Source of the DNA: Serripes groenlandicus | Taxonomy: Eukaryota > Mollusca > Bivalvia > Cardiida > Cardiidae | Assembly (NCBI GenBank): GCA_031761405.1 | Contig: JASEVX010000010.1 | Location: forward strand, 35,457,640-35,521,639 | Reading direction: 5' to 3' | Length of the DNA stretch: 64,000 nt | Part shown: positions 45,401 to 60,400 of the stretch, in pieces | Position numbering within the stretch: position 1 is the first letter of the stretch | Layout of the letters: every line of letters begins with the position of its first letter | The notes under the pieces: model-generated | Seen by the model: only the letters and a program-made list of their open reading frames with translations | What the model was told of the DNA's origin: nothing | Database searches by the model: none | Program-made: the position numbers and the translations under genes

Positions 45401-48400
45401 GCAGTGAGGAAATGGGTTTGGGCATTTTGGGCTTTAGTGGATATTCAGATACTATATGTAAGAGTTATTATAACCCCCCTCCCCCAACCCCAATCCTGAC
45501 ACACTCGCCCAGTTTTTTCAGGTTTTTTCAGGTTAACTGGAATCACCATGTTAGTTGGATGGCTGGTTGTGGGCTGGTCTGTTTAAGGGTCCGTCAGGAT
45601 CACATATGCATTGTGGAGTCAATTATTTCTTCAGGTTTTGAGCACATTATACTTTTTATAAATTGTAGATGTGCTAGACATCATTTTGGATAAAATCTGT
45701 TCAGGCATTCTAGATTTACCTCCCTTGTGACTTTGATATTTTTTAAACTCACATGAGCATAAAGTGCTTAAACATGTGAGTCTTTCTGATCACTCACCGT
45801 CCGTCGTCCATCTGTTGTCATAGTCCTCTGCCAAAAGAATAAAAATGAATGTGATCCATGCTGAACTGTGGTTGCTATGGTAACGGAGTTGAAAATCTTT
45901 GAAAACCTTCTCCTCTGAAACTTGTGGTCATTAATCAAAATAACATGTTGGTACAAATGGTCATCTAGTATCAATCTATCAAAAGAGCTCAAATGAAGAC
46001 TTTCCTTCAAAAAATGAGGCCCCAGAGGGGTTGAGCAGTGGTAACCCTCTATTGGCATTATAGAAACTTTAAAATCTACTACTCTTAAAGCAACTGTCAG
46101 AATTCAAATTGTCGTTGAGTGACCCTAATTCACAATAGCTCAAATTAAGACTACAATGTCCTTCAAAAAATGAGACCCTAGGAGGGTGGGCTACTTTTTT
46201 ACTTATATAGGCTTTATAGAAACTTTAAAAATCTTCTTTTCTGAAGCTGGTGGTTAAATATGTATTTAACCCTCAACAAATCTGCAGCAGACGCAGAATC
46301 TGAAGCAAAAATAAAGAAAATGAAAGTTCTATTAATTAAAAAGTAAAGTTGAAAACATTGTAGCAAAAGGAGAAATGAGCAATTTACCCTTTTGCCTGGA
46401 TGAATTTAATTGTGTCAAAATGCATTAAAAACACTAAATGTGACCCATATTAAGAGCTCTGATGAAACATAATTACAGCTGGTTCCTGGGAATATGGATC
46501 CGAGTCATCCCCATGGACTGAAATACCCGCAGTCACCAGTGTGAGGGAACTGTCCTCCGAAGGTGATACTGCCCTACATGTAGATGCCATTCTCCTGACT
46601 GAGGGCCAGAAAATCAGATTCACACCTAGTACCAAGTAAGAAATGTTCAAACATTTACTCGTTAATAGACTTGATTTTGCCAATTACGCTGAATGATCAA
46701 AAGAATTAATAGGTTTTGTGGATTTTGATTTTGCTCGCCAATTGGCTTCATGCTGAAAGGCGACGGTAAATGGATAACAGGAAAAATGCAGGTTATATAT
46801 TCCTTTGAAAAATTATAGAAAAATTGATATGTTTATATGTATTGATAAAAGTTAAAAATCATGGCAGAAGAAGAAATTGTTGAGAACAATGTTTTCAAAA
46901 GTTGTCTAACGCATGTTTAAAAGATGCCTGAGGTAGTATCTTTCGTATTGAGTAAATATGACTGAGGTAGTATCTATTGTTTAGAGTGAATATGACTGAG
47001 GTAGTATATATTGTATTGAGGGAATATGTTGAGGTAGTATCTATTGTTTTGAGTGAATATGACTGAGGTAGTATCTTTTGTATTGAGTGAATATGACTGA
47101 GGTAGTATCTATTGTATTGAGTGAATATGACTGAGGTAGTATCTATTGTATTGAGGGAATATGACTGAGGTAGTATATTTTGTATTGAGTGAATATGACT
47201 GAGGTAGTATCTATTGTTTTGAGTGAATATGACTGAGGTAGTATCTATTGTATTGAGGGAATATGTTGCGGTAGTATCTATTGTTTTGAGTGAATATGAC
47301 TGAGGTAGTATCTTTTGTATTGAGTGAATGTGACTGAGGTAGTATCTATTGTATTGAGTGAATATGACTGAGGTAGTATCTATTGTATTGAGGGAATATG
47401 ACTGAGATAGTATCTTTTGTATTGAGTGAATATGACTGAGGTAGTATATATTGTATTGAGGGGATATATGACTGAGGTAGTATATATTGTATTGAGGGAA
47501 TATGACTGAGCTGTGTATCTATTGTATTGAGGGTATAGGTGTCTACTGCTGTATTGTTATATGGTGGAAAGGTTTAAAATATCATAGGGAATATGACTGA
47601 GGTAGTATATAATGTATTGAGTGAATATGACTTAGGTAGTATATAATGTATTGAGTGAATATGACTGAGGTAGTATATAATGTGTTGAGGGAATATGACT
47701 GAGGTAGTATATATTGTATTGAGGGAATATGACTGAGGTAGTATATAATGTATAGTGGCAATATGACTGAGGTAGTATATAATGTATTAAGGGAATATGA
47801 TGGAGGTAGTATCTATTGTATTGATTGAATATGACTGAGGTAGTATATAATGTAGTGAGGGAATATGACTGAGGTAGTATATAATGTATTGAGGGAATAT
47901 GACTGTGGAAGTATATAATGTAGTGAGGGAATATGACTGTGGTAGTATATGATGTATTGAGGGAATATGACTGAGGTAGTATATAATGTATAGTGGAAAT
48001 ATGACTGTGGTAGTTTATAATGTATAATGGCAGTATGACTGAGGTAGTATAAATTGTATTGAGGGAATATGACTGAGGTAGTATATAATGTATAGTGGCA
48101 ATATGACTGAGGTAGTATATATTGTATTGAGGGAATATGACTGGGGGGTAGTATATAATGTATAGTGGCAATATGACTGAGGTAGTATATATTGTATTGA
48201 GGGAATATGACTGAGCTAGTATCTATTGTATTGAGGGGATATATGACTGAGGTAGTATATATTGTATTGAGGGAATATGACTGAGCTAGTATCTATTGTA
48301 TTGAGGGGATATATGACTGAGGTAGTATATAATGTATAGTGGCAATATGACTGAGGTAGTATATATTGTATTGAGGGAATATGACTGGGGGGTAGTATAT

Positions 48401-51400
48401 AATGTATAGTGGCAATATGACTGAGGTAGTATATATTGTATTGAGGGAATATGACTGAGCTAGTATCTATTGTATTGAGGGAATAGGTGTCTACTGTTGT
48501 ATTGTTGTATGGTGGAAAGGGTTAACCCTTTTCTTCATACGACAATTCTGCAGCAGACGACTTTGAACGTATTTTGTCTAAAAAATGAAAATCTCCATAA
48601 TTGAATGGACAACCTATGACAAAAAGTGGAAAACATTGTGGCAAAAGGAGAAATTGCACGTCAAAAAGCCAACTGCTGCAGAGGCGTCAGAAAGCGTCTA
48701 TATGAGGGAAAGGGTTAAAACATGTTCAACATTGAAGAGGGATATGAATCCAACATGTGTGCTGACCACAGTTTAATCATGTAATCTTTGATTAAAGAGA
48801 CTTCTGACCAACATAGTGCATTTAACCCTTTACCACATACAACAAATCTGCAGCAAAGGACTTTGAAAATGTCTACTCAAAAATATATGGAAAATCTCTA
48901 TAATTGTAGGTATAATTACTGAAAAAAAGTTGAAAACATTGTGGCAAAAGGAGAAATTTCTTGTTTTGAGCAAGGAGAAGGAGAAATTGCTCAAAACAAG
49001 AAATTTCTCCTTTTGCCACAATAATTTCAAAAACTGTCTGCTGTAGATGCACCAGAATGCGTCTATAGGTGGGAAAGGGTTAAAAATCAGATAGCATGGA
49101 CAAGCAGGCTTATCTTTACTTACACTAGATTGAATATATGTAAACCCTCTCCCAAATAATGAAGCTCTCTGACCCCTCTCTGCAATAGACAACTTTTGAC
49201 AAAATTGTGGTGAAAGGGGGAAATGACTCTAGATGAGCATTTTCTCCATTTGCCACAATGTCTTCAACTCTACTAAATAATTAAATTTTCATTTATAGAG
49301 ATTTTCTGTAGTTTTCATATTTGCGAAGTTGTCTGCTGCAGATTTATTGTATATGGGACATTGTTATGGTTACTTTTTTCTGAACCTTGAGTCAAAAATA
49401 CAATGTTATTTCAGATATCTACCAACCACATGGTCGAAAGCTCAATCACCACATCTGGTCGCTTTCTGTTGGGACAAATCTAATGAGGCATCGATTACTG
49501 ATAAAACACAAGTTTCCATCAACAAGTGTAATTCACAGCCTCCTATGGTAAGATATTTTATTTACTAGTAAATAGTAGGTGGACAGAAGCTTTGTAAAAA
49601 TTGGCAGCCATATTGAAAAAGTCTTAAATAATTATGTGAGTATTTTTTAATTATTCTCCATATATCAAATGAGAAAGACAAATTCTGGGCTAAATGTTTG
49701 ATTAAATAAAACGGTAGAAATCCTTTCATGCAAATTCTCCTGGGAATCAAATATATAAACATTAAATATATTCATTTGAATGAAATGCCAGACCCTTTAA
49801 AATTTCCAAAAATATGTCATTTATATGGAATACATAATAAATTATAGTTAATACGAAAAAAAAACATAAATGTTTTTTTTCGCTTATAGTTAACAGGTGT
49901 GAGATTTCAATTTTTTTTTTTATTTTTTCAATAACCCATGAAGCAAATTCTGAAATAAAACTTGAAAAATCCATGGGGGCCGCCATTTTGGATATGTATA
50001 AAAAGCAGACGTAAAACACAGATTGAAAAATTATTGTCGGCTTTTTAATCATTTTTTTTTAAATCGGTATTTTGGATATGTATAAAATGAGCAGAAAAAC
50101 ACGGATTGAAAATTATTGTCGTCTTTTTAATAATTTTTTTTAAAATCGATTTTTGAGTATGTCAAAAATGAGACGAAAAACACGGATTGAACATTATTGT
50201 CGTCTTTTTAATCCTTTTTTTTTTTTAAATCGATATTTCAGATCATTTAAGTGCTGTGTTATGTGGGAATTAACATTTGTACGAAAAGTTAAAAATAAAT
50301 GGAACTCTGTAAGAAATATGTTTTCCCGTTTGTCAAAAAATCTACAGCATTACCATTCTACGCCCGAACCTAAATTTTGACTGTATCGTAGCCAAAGAAG
50401 GACGTGACGTCATTTCCGTAACACCACATCTTGGCGTAACGTCAATGGAGCGATGTCGTTTCCCGCAAAAAATGTGGTATCAACATGAAAGACCCAGAAT
50501 TCCTATACATGAGCTATTGACTCACTCATTCAAAGTATAATTATTTATCAAACATTGTGGCAAAAGCATAACTTTCTCATAAGGAGCAATTGTTCTTTTG
50601 GCAACAATCTTTTCCAAAATCGTCTGTTGCAAAGGCCTCAGAAACCATCTCTAATAGGGAAATGGTTTAGCAGAAATGTGACCATTTACATCATTTGTTC
50701 CAGTCATATTGACTGGTTGAAAAAGGCAGTCGCCAAGTGGCATCAGAAAAGGGCTGATCTATTTGCTTCTTTACCATAATGCAGGTGATCGATTTAGGAT
50801 CATCTTGGCCCTCATGTTTTAACCTCGTTCATTATAAATGTATTCCTTGATTTTCTGAAAGTCTTTACTTTATTATTTTCTGTTCATAATAATAGACGAC
50901 AGCAATACGAATTCCAAATATGTTTTGATAATGCAAGAAACATGACATTAACATTATTATTGTCTAGTCAATTACTCATAAATCCCTTTTTATGGCCAAA
51001 GTATGCTCTTTAATCTTTGTTTATAATTATCTTGCGTTTTTTTCGTAAATAGGTAGTACCTATAGATATATTAGGAATACCTGTTCTTGGATAGTAAAAA
51101 TAAAGAACTTCACATAAATCATTTAGAGAGTGATTATAAAATGTTCATGAAATAAAGAGACATTCCATTTTCAGGATTCAATCTTATGAGGAATGTATTG
51201 GTGGCTCTGAACAAAGCTAATGTAATACGATATATGTATACAACTTGTTTTAAATTGGACATCAATTTTGACCGGTAATTGTCTAAAAAATCTAAATTTA
51301 TAATAAAAATTCACAAAAATTAGGATGTGAAAATTCTGTTAATCAATGAATAATTTTTTTTATACCTCTTGATAAAATAAATTTTATAGTTGTTTACAAA

Positions 51401-54400
51401 CTGAAATTTTTAAGGAAAATTTTATACCCATTCTCTACACGATGTGCCATATTAACCCTTTCCCTCATATAGACGCTTTCTGACGCCTCTGCAGCAGACG
51501 GCTTTTTGAAAACATAGTGACAAAAGAAGAAATTGCACAAAACGTGCAATTTCTCCTTTTGCCACAATGTTTTCCACTTTTTGACATACTAACCTGTTAT
51601 CCATTCAATTATGGAGATTTTCCACTTTTTGACAAAATACGTTCAAAGTCGTCTGCTGCAGAATTGCCGTATGAGGGAAAGGGTTAAATCAAAATGGATT
51701 TTTGTTTGTTTTTGTAGACCTATGAAAACTACTGTGTGGAAGGTGGTGCTTACTCTAAGGCTATCAAGGGGATCAAACTTGCACGAAAGGGTTGTGATGA
51801 TGTCCCAGGGTCAGGTTTAACAGAAACTCGCTGTGGGTGTGGTCAATTAGAAGATGCATGCTTGGATTGTAATTCGTCACCAAATGGAGGTAACATGGAA
51901 ATCAAAACTGGCTATATGATATTTACAGGAACTAAATATGAATTAATCCTTTCCCTCATACAACAATTCTGCAGCAGACAACTTTGAACATATTTTGTCA
52001 AAAAATAGAATATCTCTATAATTGAATGGATAACCTAGCTATGACTAAAAGTGGAAAACATTAGGACAAAAGGAGAAATTGCTCGTTTTGATCAATTTCT
52101 TCTTTTGTCACTATTTTTTCAAAAAGCTGTCTGCTACAGAGGCATCAGAAAGCGTCTATATGAGGGAAAGGGTTAAAACATTCCAGAGTTTTGACTTAAT
52201 CAGCTTTGTACACTTTGTATTGAGCAATCCTTATTTGGTCATAATTTGTTATTGGCATAAAATTTTGACAGAGCTCATATTCTTGCAAATGACTTTTGAA
52301 GAACGTTTTGGTAAAAGAAAAAGTTGTTCAGATTTGTCAAAATTCATCAGCAAGCAAGTGCAGGAAAGGGTTAAAGCTTAGCAAAAAGTGAAAAAACCAG
52401 TGTAAATATTTATTTGTTTTTTGTTGGGGCATGGCTGATTTATTCTTTATGTATATATTACAGAAGCAAAGACTGACATTTGTGGTATTTGTGCTGGTGG
52501 AGACACAGGATTAACTGGAAAAGATGTAATAGACTGTGCTGTCGATTCCGACTGCAGAACTCACAATCTAGCGTATTGTGAAGAGTAATTATTGTTTTCT
52601 TCTCCCCTACCTTCCTCTTGTTAACGCTTTCCCCCATATGACAATTCTGCAGCAGACGACTTTGAACAAATTTTGTCAAAAAATGGAAAATCTCTATAAT
52701 TGAATGGATAACCTATGACTAAAAGTGGAAAACATTGTGGCAAAAGGAGAAATTGCTCGTTTTGAGCAATTTCTTCTTTTATCACTATGTTTTCAAAAAG
52801 CCGTCTGCTGCAGAGGCATCAAAAAGCTTCCATAATTGTCCAATGTTTAATTAATCCTTTGATTTAGGCCATGAGTTAAAGCCGTCGGCATATACCTACA
52901 TAAAAAAAAAGGTTGAAAAATATCAAATTGACACTACCTATAAGTGAAATTTGTTATTTGTACTGAGCATTTGTCACTATGTTTTCAAAAAGCCCTCTGC
53001 TGCAGACGCGTCAGAAAGCGACTATTTGAGGGAAATGGTTAAGATAATAAGACATTCATCATAAGAGATGTATCATATTTTTACCTAGATGTTTTCAAAG
53101 TCATCTGCTTGCAGATTTGTTGTTTGATGGAAAGTGTTGAATTGTTGTTGGTTTTTTTTTCAGAAAAGAGGAAGCAGATGCATTCCTATCTAGTCTTTGT
53201 CAAGAAGGTGAACAACTTAACAAGTGTTACAAATCAGACAGTCTAGTGTGAGTATAATGTATTATATCGTATACCTGCACATTTTCCGGCACAAAGACAT
53301 GCAAATGGTCATGCATAGTTCAAACACACTGGATTAAAATTCCTTATTTGACTAGGTTAAATATGGTTATGGCAACTATGTCACTGAAATATGATGAAAC
53401 CTCATTCAAAACGTGGTAGTTAGGAGTAGTTCACACGCCAATCATAAATTATGTTACCCCTTTAATAAGAATATAAACGAAAATATTTTTTTCTTTATTC
53501 CATCTTAAAAGTAAAACATGGTAGGCAATAAAATGAAAGTTATGTTGCAGAAGTGATACAGGTTTTAGTATCGCCTACTTGGGCGTGGACAATTTGACAT
53601 TTCTCTTGACCTTAGGTGTCGCGAGATATCAATTGTCCACGCCCCTTGAAGTACAATACTAAAACCTGTATCATTACTGCAACATAATATGATCAGACTG
53701 ATCCGAGCCGACACATTCTGTCTTAGGGAGAAAGAGGTATAGAGTAATAATTCTTGAAACAGAAAATCCACAGGAGGCGAACAGTGTCTGAAAGTGGTAA
53801 AACCTCATCCTATTGATCATTATGTAACCCTCTCCCATATGTAGACTCATTTTTATGCAGCAGACAACCTTTGAAAACGTTATGGCCAAAAAAGTAACTG
53901 ATAAAAATGATTCATTTCTCCTTTTGCCACAACTTTTTCACTCTGTTTTATGGATTTTTTTCACATTTTTGCCAAGATGTTTTCAATGTTGTCTGCTGCA
54001 GATTTATAGTACATTCTGGAAAATGTTTAATCGGTAGCAGGGTTTACTTATTACAAAATATTGAAGCTTCGGAGCTTGTGATACTTTTATTAATTTTCAT
54101 TTATTTATTCTATTTTTCATTTAAAGTAAAATAGGGGGGCGGATGAAACTTCACAGCAAGTATTCTCTCAATGTTGTCTGCTAAATCCCATCATATCTGT
54201 TGCTGAATTTTGATTGCTATGGAAACCTAAAAGAAAACAATTGAAATGTCCTCCTCAGAAATGCATGTCAAATTATAAAGTAAATTCACAGAAAGTGTCC
54301 CTGTTTCCTCCAAGCAATGTTGCTTGATGACTTTGAAAACATATGCACAAAGTTTGAAAAATCTATATAAATGAAGGAAGTTTTGTTAAATAGAGTTGAA

Positions 54401-57400
54401 AACATTGTGGCAAAACTTTTGCCACAGTGTTTGCAAAAGTTGTCTGCTGCAGATCTGTCAAAATGCGTCTATAAGTAAGAAACGGTTAAAACAAAAATGG
54501 GTAGATCTGGTTGGCCGTAGAGACAATTCTGATGCCAGCTAGGTTCATCTGTTAACCCTTTCCCTCATATAGACGCTTTCTGACGCCTCTGCAGCAGACG
54601 GATTTTTAAAAAACATAGTGACAAAAGAAGAAATTGCACGCTTTGTGCAATTTCTTCTTTTGTCACTATGTTTTCCACTTTTTGTCATAGGTTATCCATT
54701 AAATTATGGAGACTTTCTATGTTTTGACAAAATACGTTCAAAGTCGTCTGCTGCAGAATTGTCGTATGAGGGAAAGAGTTAAAGCGTGCAGTTGCTATGA
54801 AATGCGTCAAGACATGAATATGGATGGATAATTGTCGTAATAGGGAAAGGGCTGATTGTTTAACCCTTTCCCTCATACGACAATTCTGCAGCAGACGACT
54901 TTGAACGTATTTTGTCAAAACATAGAAAATCCCCATAATTGAATGGATAACCTATGACAAAAAGAGGAAAACATTGTGGCAAAAGGAGAAATTGCACGTT
55001 TTGTGCAATTTCTTCTTTTGTCACTATGTTTTCAAAAAGCTGTCTGCTGCAGAGACGTCAGAAAGCGTCTATATGAGGGAAAGGGTTTAATCTTCAGGTT
55101 CAAGGACAAATGTATCAATACAACAGCTTCGTCCCTACTAGACAGCTGTGGTGTCGAGTGTGGCCACAATGAATGTGTGGACTGTGCAGGTGTGCCCAGT
55201 GGAGATAAAGAGAGGAATCCATGTGGAGTCTGCAAAGATCCGGCCACCTTAAATGAAGGTCAGTTTTTTAGCTTTCTCAAACTGTATCCATTGCAAGCAG
55301 AGTTTAAGTTGTCTCCCTGTTGTTCATGGTAATGTCAACACTGTGGAAATTTTAAAACTGTTATAGTTCTCATTTAACCCTTTCCCTCATATAGACACTT
55401 TCTGACGCCTCTGCAGCAGACGGCTTTTTGAAAACATATTGACGAAAGAAGAAGTTGCTCAAAACGAGCAATTTCTCCTTTTGTCACAATGTTTTCCACT
55501 TTTAGTCATTATAAGCTATAGGTTATTCATTCAATTACAGAGATTTTCTTTTTTTTTACAAAATATGTTCAAAGTCGTCTGCTGCAGAATTGTCGTATGA
55601 GGGAAAGGGTTAAGCCTTTCTCATGATCATGCAGATGCAATTTTGATGTTTATGATGCAGATGTCTTTCAAAAATATTGTGCCAAATGGAAAAATCCCAT
55701 TTTGCCACAATATTTTAAAATTCTATTCAATAATAGATTATTGCACAGTTGTCTGCTAGTTATTGTATGTAAGACAGAGTGAATTTGTCCTGACTCTTGT
55801 GAACTCCTTTTCCACATACAGACAGTTTTTGACTGCTCTGCAGCAAACAATTATTGAAGACATTAATGTGATAAAAGAAGAAATTACTCATAATGAGCAA
55901 TTGCTCATTTTGCCACAATATTTTTAACTTTTTTCATTCATTATACCTCGATTTATAGAGATTTTACCTTGACGTTTGCAAATTTGTCTGCTGAAATTTT
56001 TTTGTATATATATTATGGGAAAGGGATAATTCCCGTCTGACATTATACTATACTAAAGATGAATGTGCACCATTATCCTCATAGCCAAGGTATATGTATA
56101 AGGGGACACTTATACTGCCCTGCTATGGAGCTAGCTTTTATAGTGATGTGCTAGAGCCTTCGCCTTCGGATCAAAATGTCCAAGGTTAGAGCCCTGGCCA
56201 GGTCAGATCATTTAGAACGCTTTAAATGGCACCCAAAGTGGAACTACATTCTGACTACATATAGGAAAAGCCTCAAGAAAGTTCCTCAACATTCTCAGAG
56301 TCCGGAAATTCGAGGGCCAATTTCAAGTTTGGAGGGGGTATATGTAGCCAAGGTATATGTATAAGGGACACTTATACTGCCTAGCTATGGAGCTAGCTTT
56401 TATAGCGATGTGGTAGAGTGTATGCCTTCTGATTAAAATGTCCAAGGCTAGAGCCCTGGCCAGGTCAGATCATTTAGGACACTTTAAATGGCGCCCAACG
56501 TGGAACTACATTCAGACTACATAGGTAAAGCCTCGAGAAAGTTTCTAAACATTCTCAGAAATTCGAGGGCCAATTTCAAGTTTGGAGTGGGTATATGTAG
56601 CCAAGGTATATGTATAAGGGGACACTTATACTGCCTAGCTATGGAGATAGCTTTTATAGTGATGTGGTAGAGTGTATGCCTTCTGATCAAAATTTCCAAG
56701 GTTCAAGCCCTGGTCAGGTCGGATATTTAGGACTTTTACATCTGTATCATCACATTAAGTTTAAAAACTCTAAATCTTTTGTGATCATCATAGCATCAAA
56801 TGACTCTAAGGTTTTCAAAAGTTTGCCACACCCACATCATCAGGTCTCTATGTTTATTTTTCTAACCAGATTATTTATAGGGTCAATATTCACCAAAAAT
56901 TCTATTTCCAATTCTAAATTCTAAGTCATGTGGGAAGGGTATAAAGCAACTTGATGCTATGATAGTGGTATTCATAAGAAATGTCTCTATGTGACGATTC
57001 TTTTGAATATCCAAAAACAGGTTTTGCGGTCAGATAAACATTTTGAAATATTGACAGGACCTTTCACTAGTGTTGAAACTATAATAAAACAAGATCTCGA
57101 GTGGCGCAGAGCCGACACCAATATTTGTCTAGGGGTTTTTTTAAGTAGAAAAAGGAGCATTACTGAATAAATATTGAAGCCAGGGTTATGTGACTTTGTA
57201 TAGAAATGCATATTGTTCCCAGGAACATGTGTCCCAATTTTCATTTGAAAATGTTGAATGCTTTTTTAGGTATGGTTAAGGTTAAACTTTATGAAGGGAT
57301 TTTGAAGTCCAAAAAGGGGCAAATTAACTGAATAATAATTATGTGACTTGTTATAGACATGCGTACCAAGTTTCATTTGAATATGTGTAACTGTTTTTGA

Positions 57401-60400
57401 GGTGAGGTTAAAGTTTTGTGACGACAAAGCAGACGACGACAAGGGTATCACAATAGCCGGATTTTTTTTCTTTGAAAACCAGATGATCTTTAACCCTTTC
57501 CCTCATACGACAATTCTGCAGCAGACGACTTTGAACATTTTTTGTCAAAGAATGGAATATCTCTAGAATTGAATGGATAAATATGACTAAAAGTGGAAAA
57601 CATTGTGTCAAAAGGAGAAATTGCACGTTTTGTGCAATTTCTTCTTTTGTCACAATGTTTTCAAAATGCCGTCTGCTGCAGAGGCGTCAGAAAGCGTCTA
57701 TATGAGGGAAAGGGTTAAATCACTTATCTTTTACTTTACATTTCATTGCAGGTTGTGATAGTTTGGGTGATATCACCCCCAGAAGCTCCTTTGTACATAT
57801 AGAAGTGATCTTATTGGTGAAGGTATCTCCTCAAATTGTAATTACTGAGCCTTCAGAAGTGACTTGTCGACTGGAACCCAGGGACCCAGTAGATGTAAGT
57901 TAACAGTTTTCCACAAACAACATCTGCAACAGACAAATTTGAATATATATGAGTAAAAATATAGACTATCTCTATAAATGTAGGTATAATTATTGAATGG
58001 AGCTGAAAACATTGTGACAAAGAGATTTTCCATGTCTCTACTTAATATTTTTTAAATGTTGTCTGCTTCAGATTTTTAGTAAGTGAAAGGTTAGCCATTT
58101 CTTACATACATCGAATCTGTAGAAGAAAACTTCGGAAACAATTAGGCAAAACTATTTATCTATTGAATATAGTTGATTAGCAGGTTCTCCATTTGCCACA
58201 ATATTTTCAAAAGTTTTCTTCTACAAATGTGTCTGAAATGGGGAAAGGGTTAAAATTGAGATATCTATTAATACGAGGACATTATTTTAAACTTTCTTCA
58301 GGGACAAGTAACACCAGATGTTTCAGTACAAACCGTTCAATCCAACTCGCTAGAACTGTTGGCATCAGTGTCACAAGAAAATCAAGCTGCGTCAACGGGA
58401 TCTTATGCGATTGCCTGTACTATTGATGGCAATGATGTGTCAACAGCACATACAGACCTATATTACCAACGTTACTACTATCCAACTTTGTCAACAATCG
58501 TTCCAAGTGTTTTTGATAGTGATAATGCACCAAAGGTTTGTTTCGTAATCAGTTTATTGTGTCTTAACAATTTCCCACTTACAAAAAATTAATGAGAAGT
58601 AAACCTTGAAAAAAATTGAGAATCAAATATGGAAAAATCTCCTTAAAGGAAAGTACAATCGAGGAATACATGTGTAAGCATTGTGTCAAATGAAGAAATT
58701 GACCATCGTTTTAAACTTGTGTCTTCTGCAGAAGTGTCAAAATGCATCTGCAAGTAGGAAAGTGTTTAACCATTTCCCTCATATGACAATTCTGCAGCAG
58801 ACGACTTTGAACATATTTTGTCAAAAAATAGAAAATCTCCATAATTGAATGGATAACCTATGACTAAAAGTGGAAAGCATTGTGGCAAAAGGAGAAATTG
58901 CTCATTTTGAGCAATTTCTTCTATTGTCACTATATATGTTTTCAAAAAGGTTGTCTGCTGCAGAGGTGTCAGAAAGCGTCTATATGAGGGAAAGGGTTAA
59001 GAGTTTATTACAATATTATTCTCATGCAGGTTCACACACTGTGTCAACGCTCCTCCCTATTATAAAGCTTATCTTCTCATATGGAGTATAAAGTTAAATA
59101 CATGTATGAAGAAGTTTGTGGAGCATAATGCTTTACAGTTTCCTGCATTTGTGTTTTGACGTCTTTATTATGCACATGTACCTTTTTCATGGTTTTTAGC
59201 TTATGCCGTGGTGTGGTGTCCACCGTCTGTGCGCGCATGCGTCCGTAAATAATTGCTTGTGAACGCGATAAAGTCTTCAGTTTTGATTGTATCTTAATCA
59301 AACTTATACAGTAGTTAGATATTCATGAGAGCTCAGTTTCTTTGAAATTATTAAAATTGCTATAATACAGCTTGTGAACACAATAGAGGCTTCATTTACT
59401 ATATTATCTTCATCAAACTTAGATAGTAGTTAAATATTGATGAGAGCTCAGTTCCTTTCGAAAACAAGCCAGATCTGCCCATACATGACTGGATTATGGC
59501 CCTTGAAATTGTCAAAATTGCTATAATACAGCTTGTGAACACAATAGATCCTCCATTTACTATCCGATTTTCACTAAACTAAGATGGTAGTTAAATATTA
59601 ATGACAACTCGGTTCCTTTCGAAAACCAGCCAGATTCGCTTATGCATGACTGGATTACGGCCCTTGAAATTGTCAAAATTCCTTTGTTGCCCATACATAC
59701 ATGATCTGGTTTGAAAATGACCAAAGAACCATTCCAGTAGAGCCCTCATGGGCCTCTTGTTTAGATCATCTGAGCAAAAGATTCTGGAAGATCTGTCTGT
59801 TGTCTGTTTATCCAACGTTAACCTTTAGCTTCAAACGACATCTCCTCCTAAACCTTGTAACCAATTTCAACCAAACTGGTGGTCTTCTAAATAAAAAACC
59901 ACTGGACCAATATCGACCAAGCTTCATGTAAGGAATGTTCATTTAGTGGCCTTCTTTCAAAATATTCAAAGATTTATTGCCTTGTTGTTCCTTTACTAAT
60001 AAGCTGTTTGATATAAGCTGTCTTCACTCCTTGCAGTTTCACTTTTGTTACTAACATTCCATAACATTTGAAGAATAAGGGTATTGAAATTTGGAATTTT
60101 GGTTTACGGGGAAAATATAGCAAACCCAAACAATTTTATCCACAAGCATACAGGCACAAGGTTTTTACAAACACTTTTCTACTATGTGACTGGAACAATT
60201 ATTGAGGTATGCTGTTTCAGAGGACAGAAGAAACACGTTATGATAACAAAACTATGTATAATAAGTTATCTATACAGGCAACAATACTTTTTTCATGGTT
60301 GCTTGCTATGACATGATTGTCACAATGACAGTTACTGTTATCAGTATGTTAGTGCAACTGTAATAGCTGTCCAAGACCACCTCTGAATAAAGACCAGATT

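Noticed and set aside
47632..48171. Minus-strand open frame of 179 codons
   Set aside because: It is the 34-bp minisatellite read in one frame.
46922..48515. True let-7 miRNA cluster
   Set aside because: No unit can fold into a let-7-type precursor and the 3' half differs from let-7.
50153..50380. Open frame of 75 codons rich in basic residues
   Set aside because: It overlaps the 85-bp tandem repeat and low-complexity T runs, with no similarity to a known protein.
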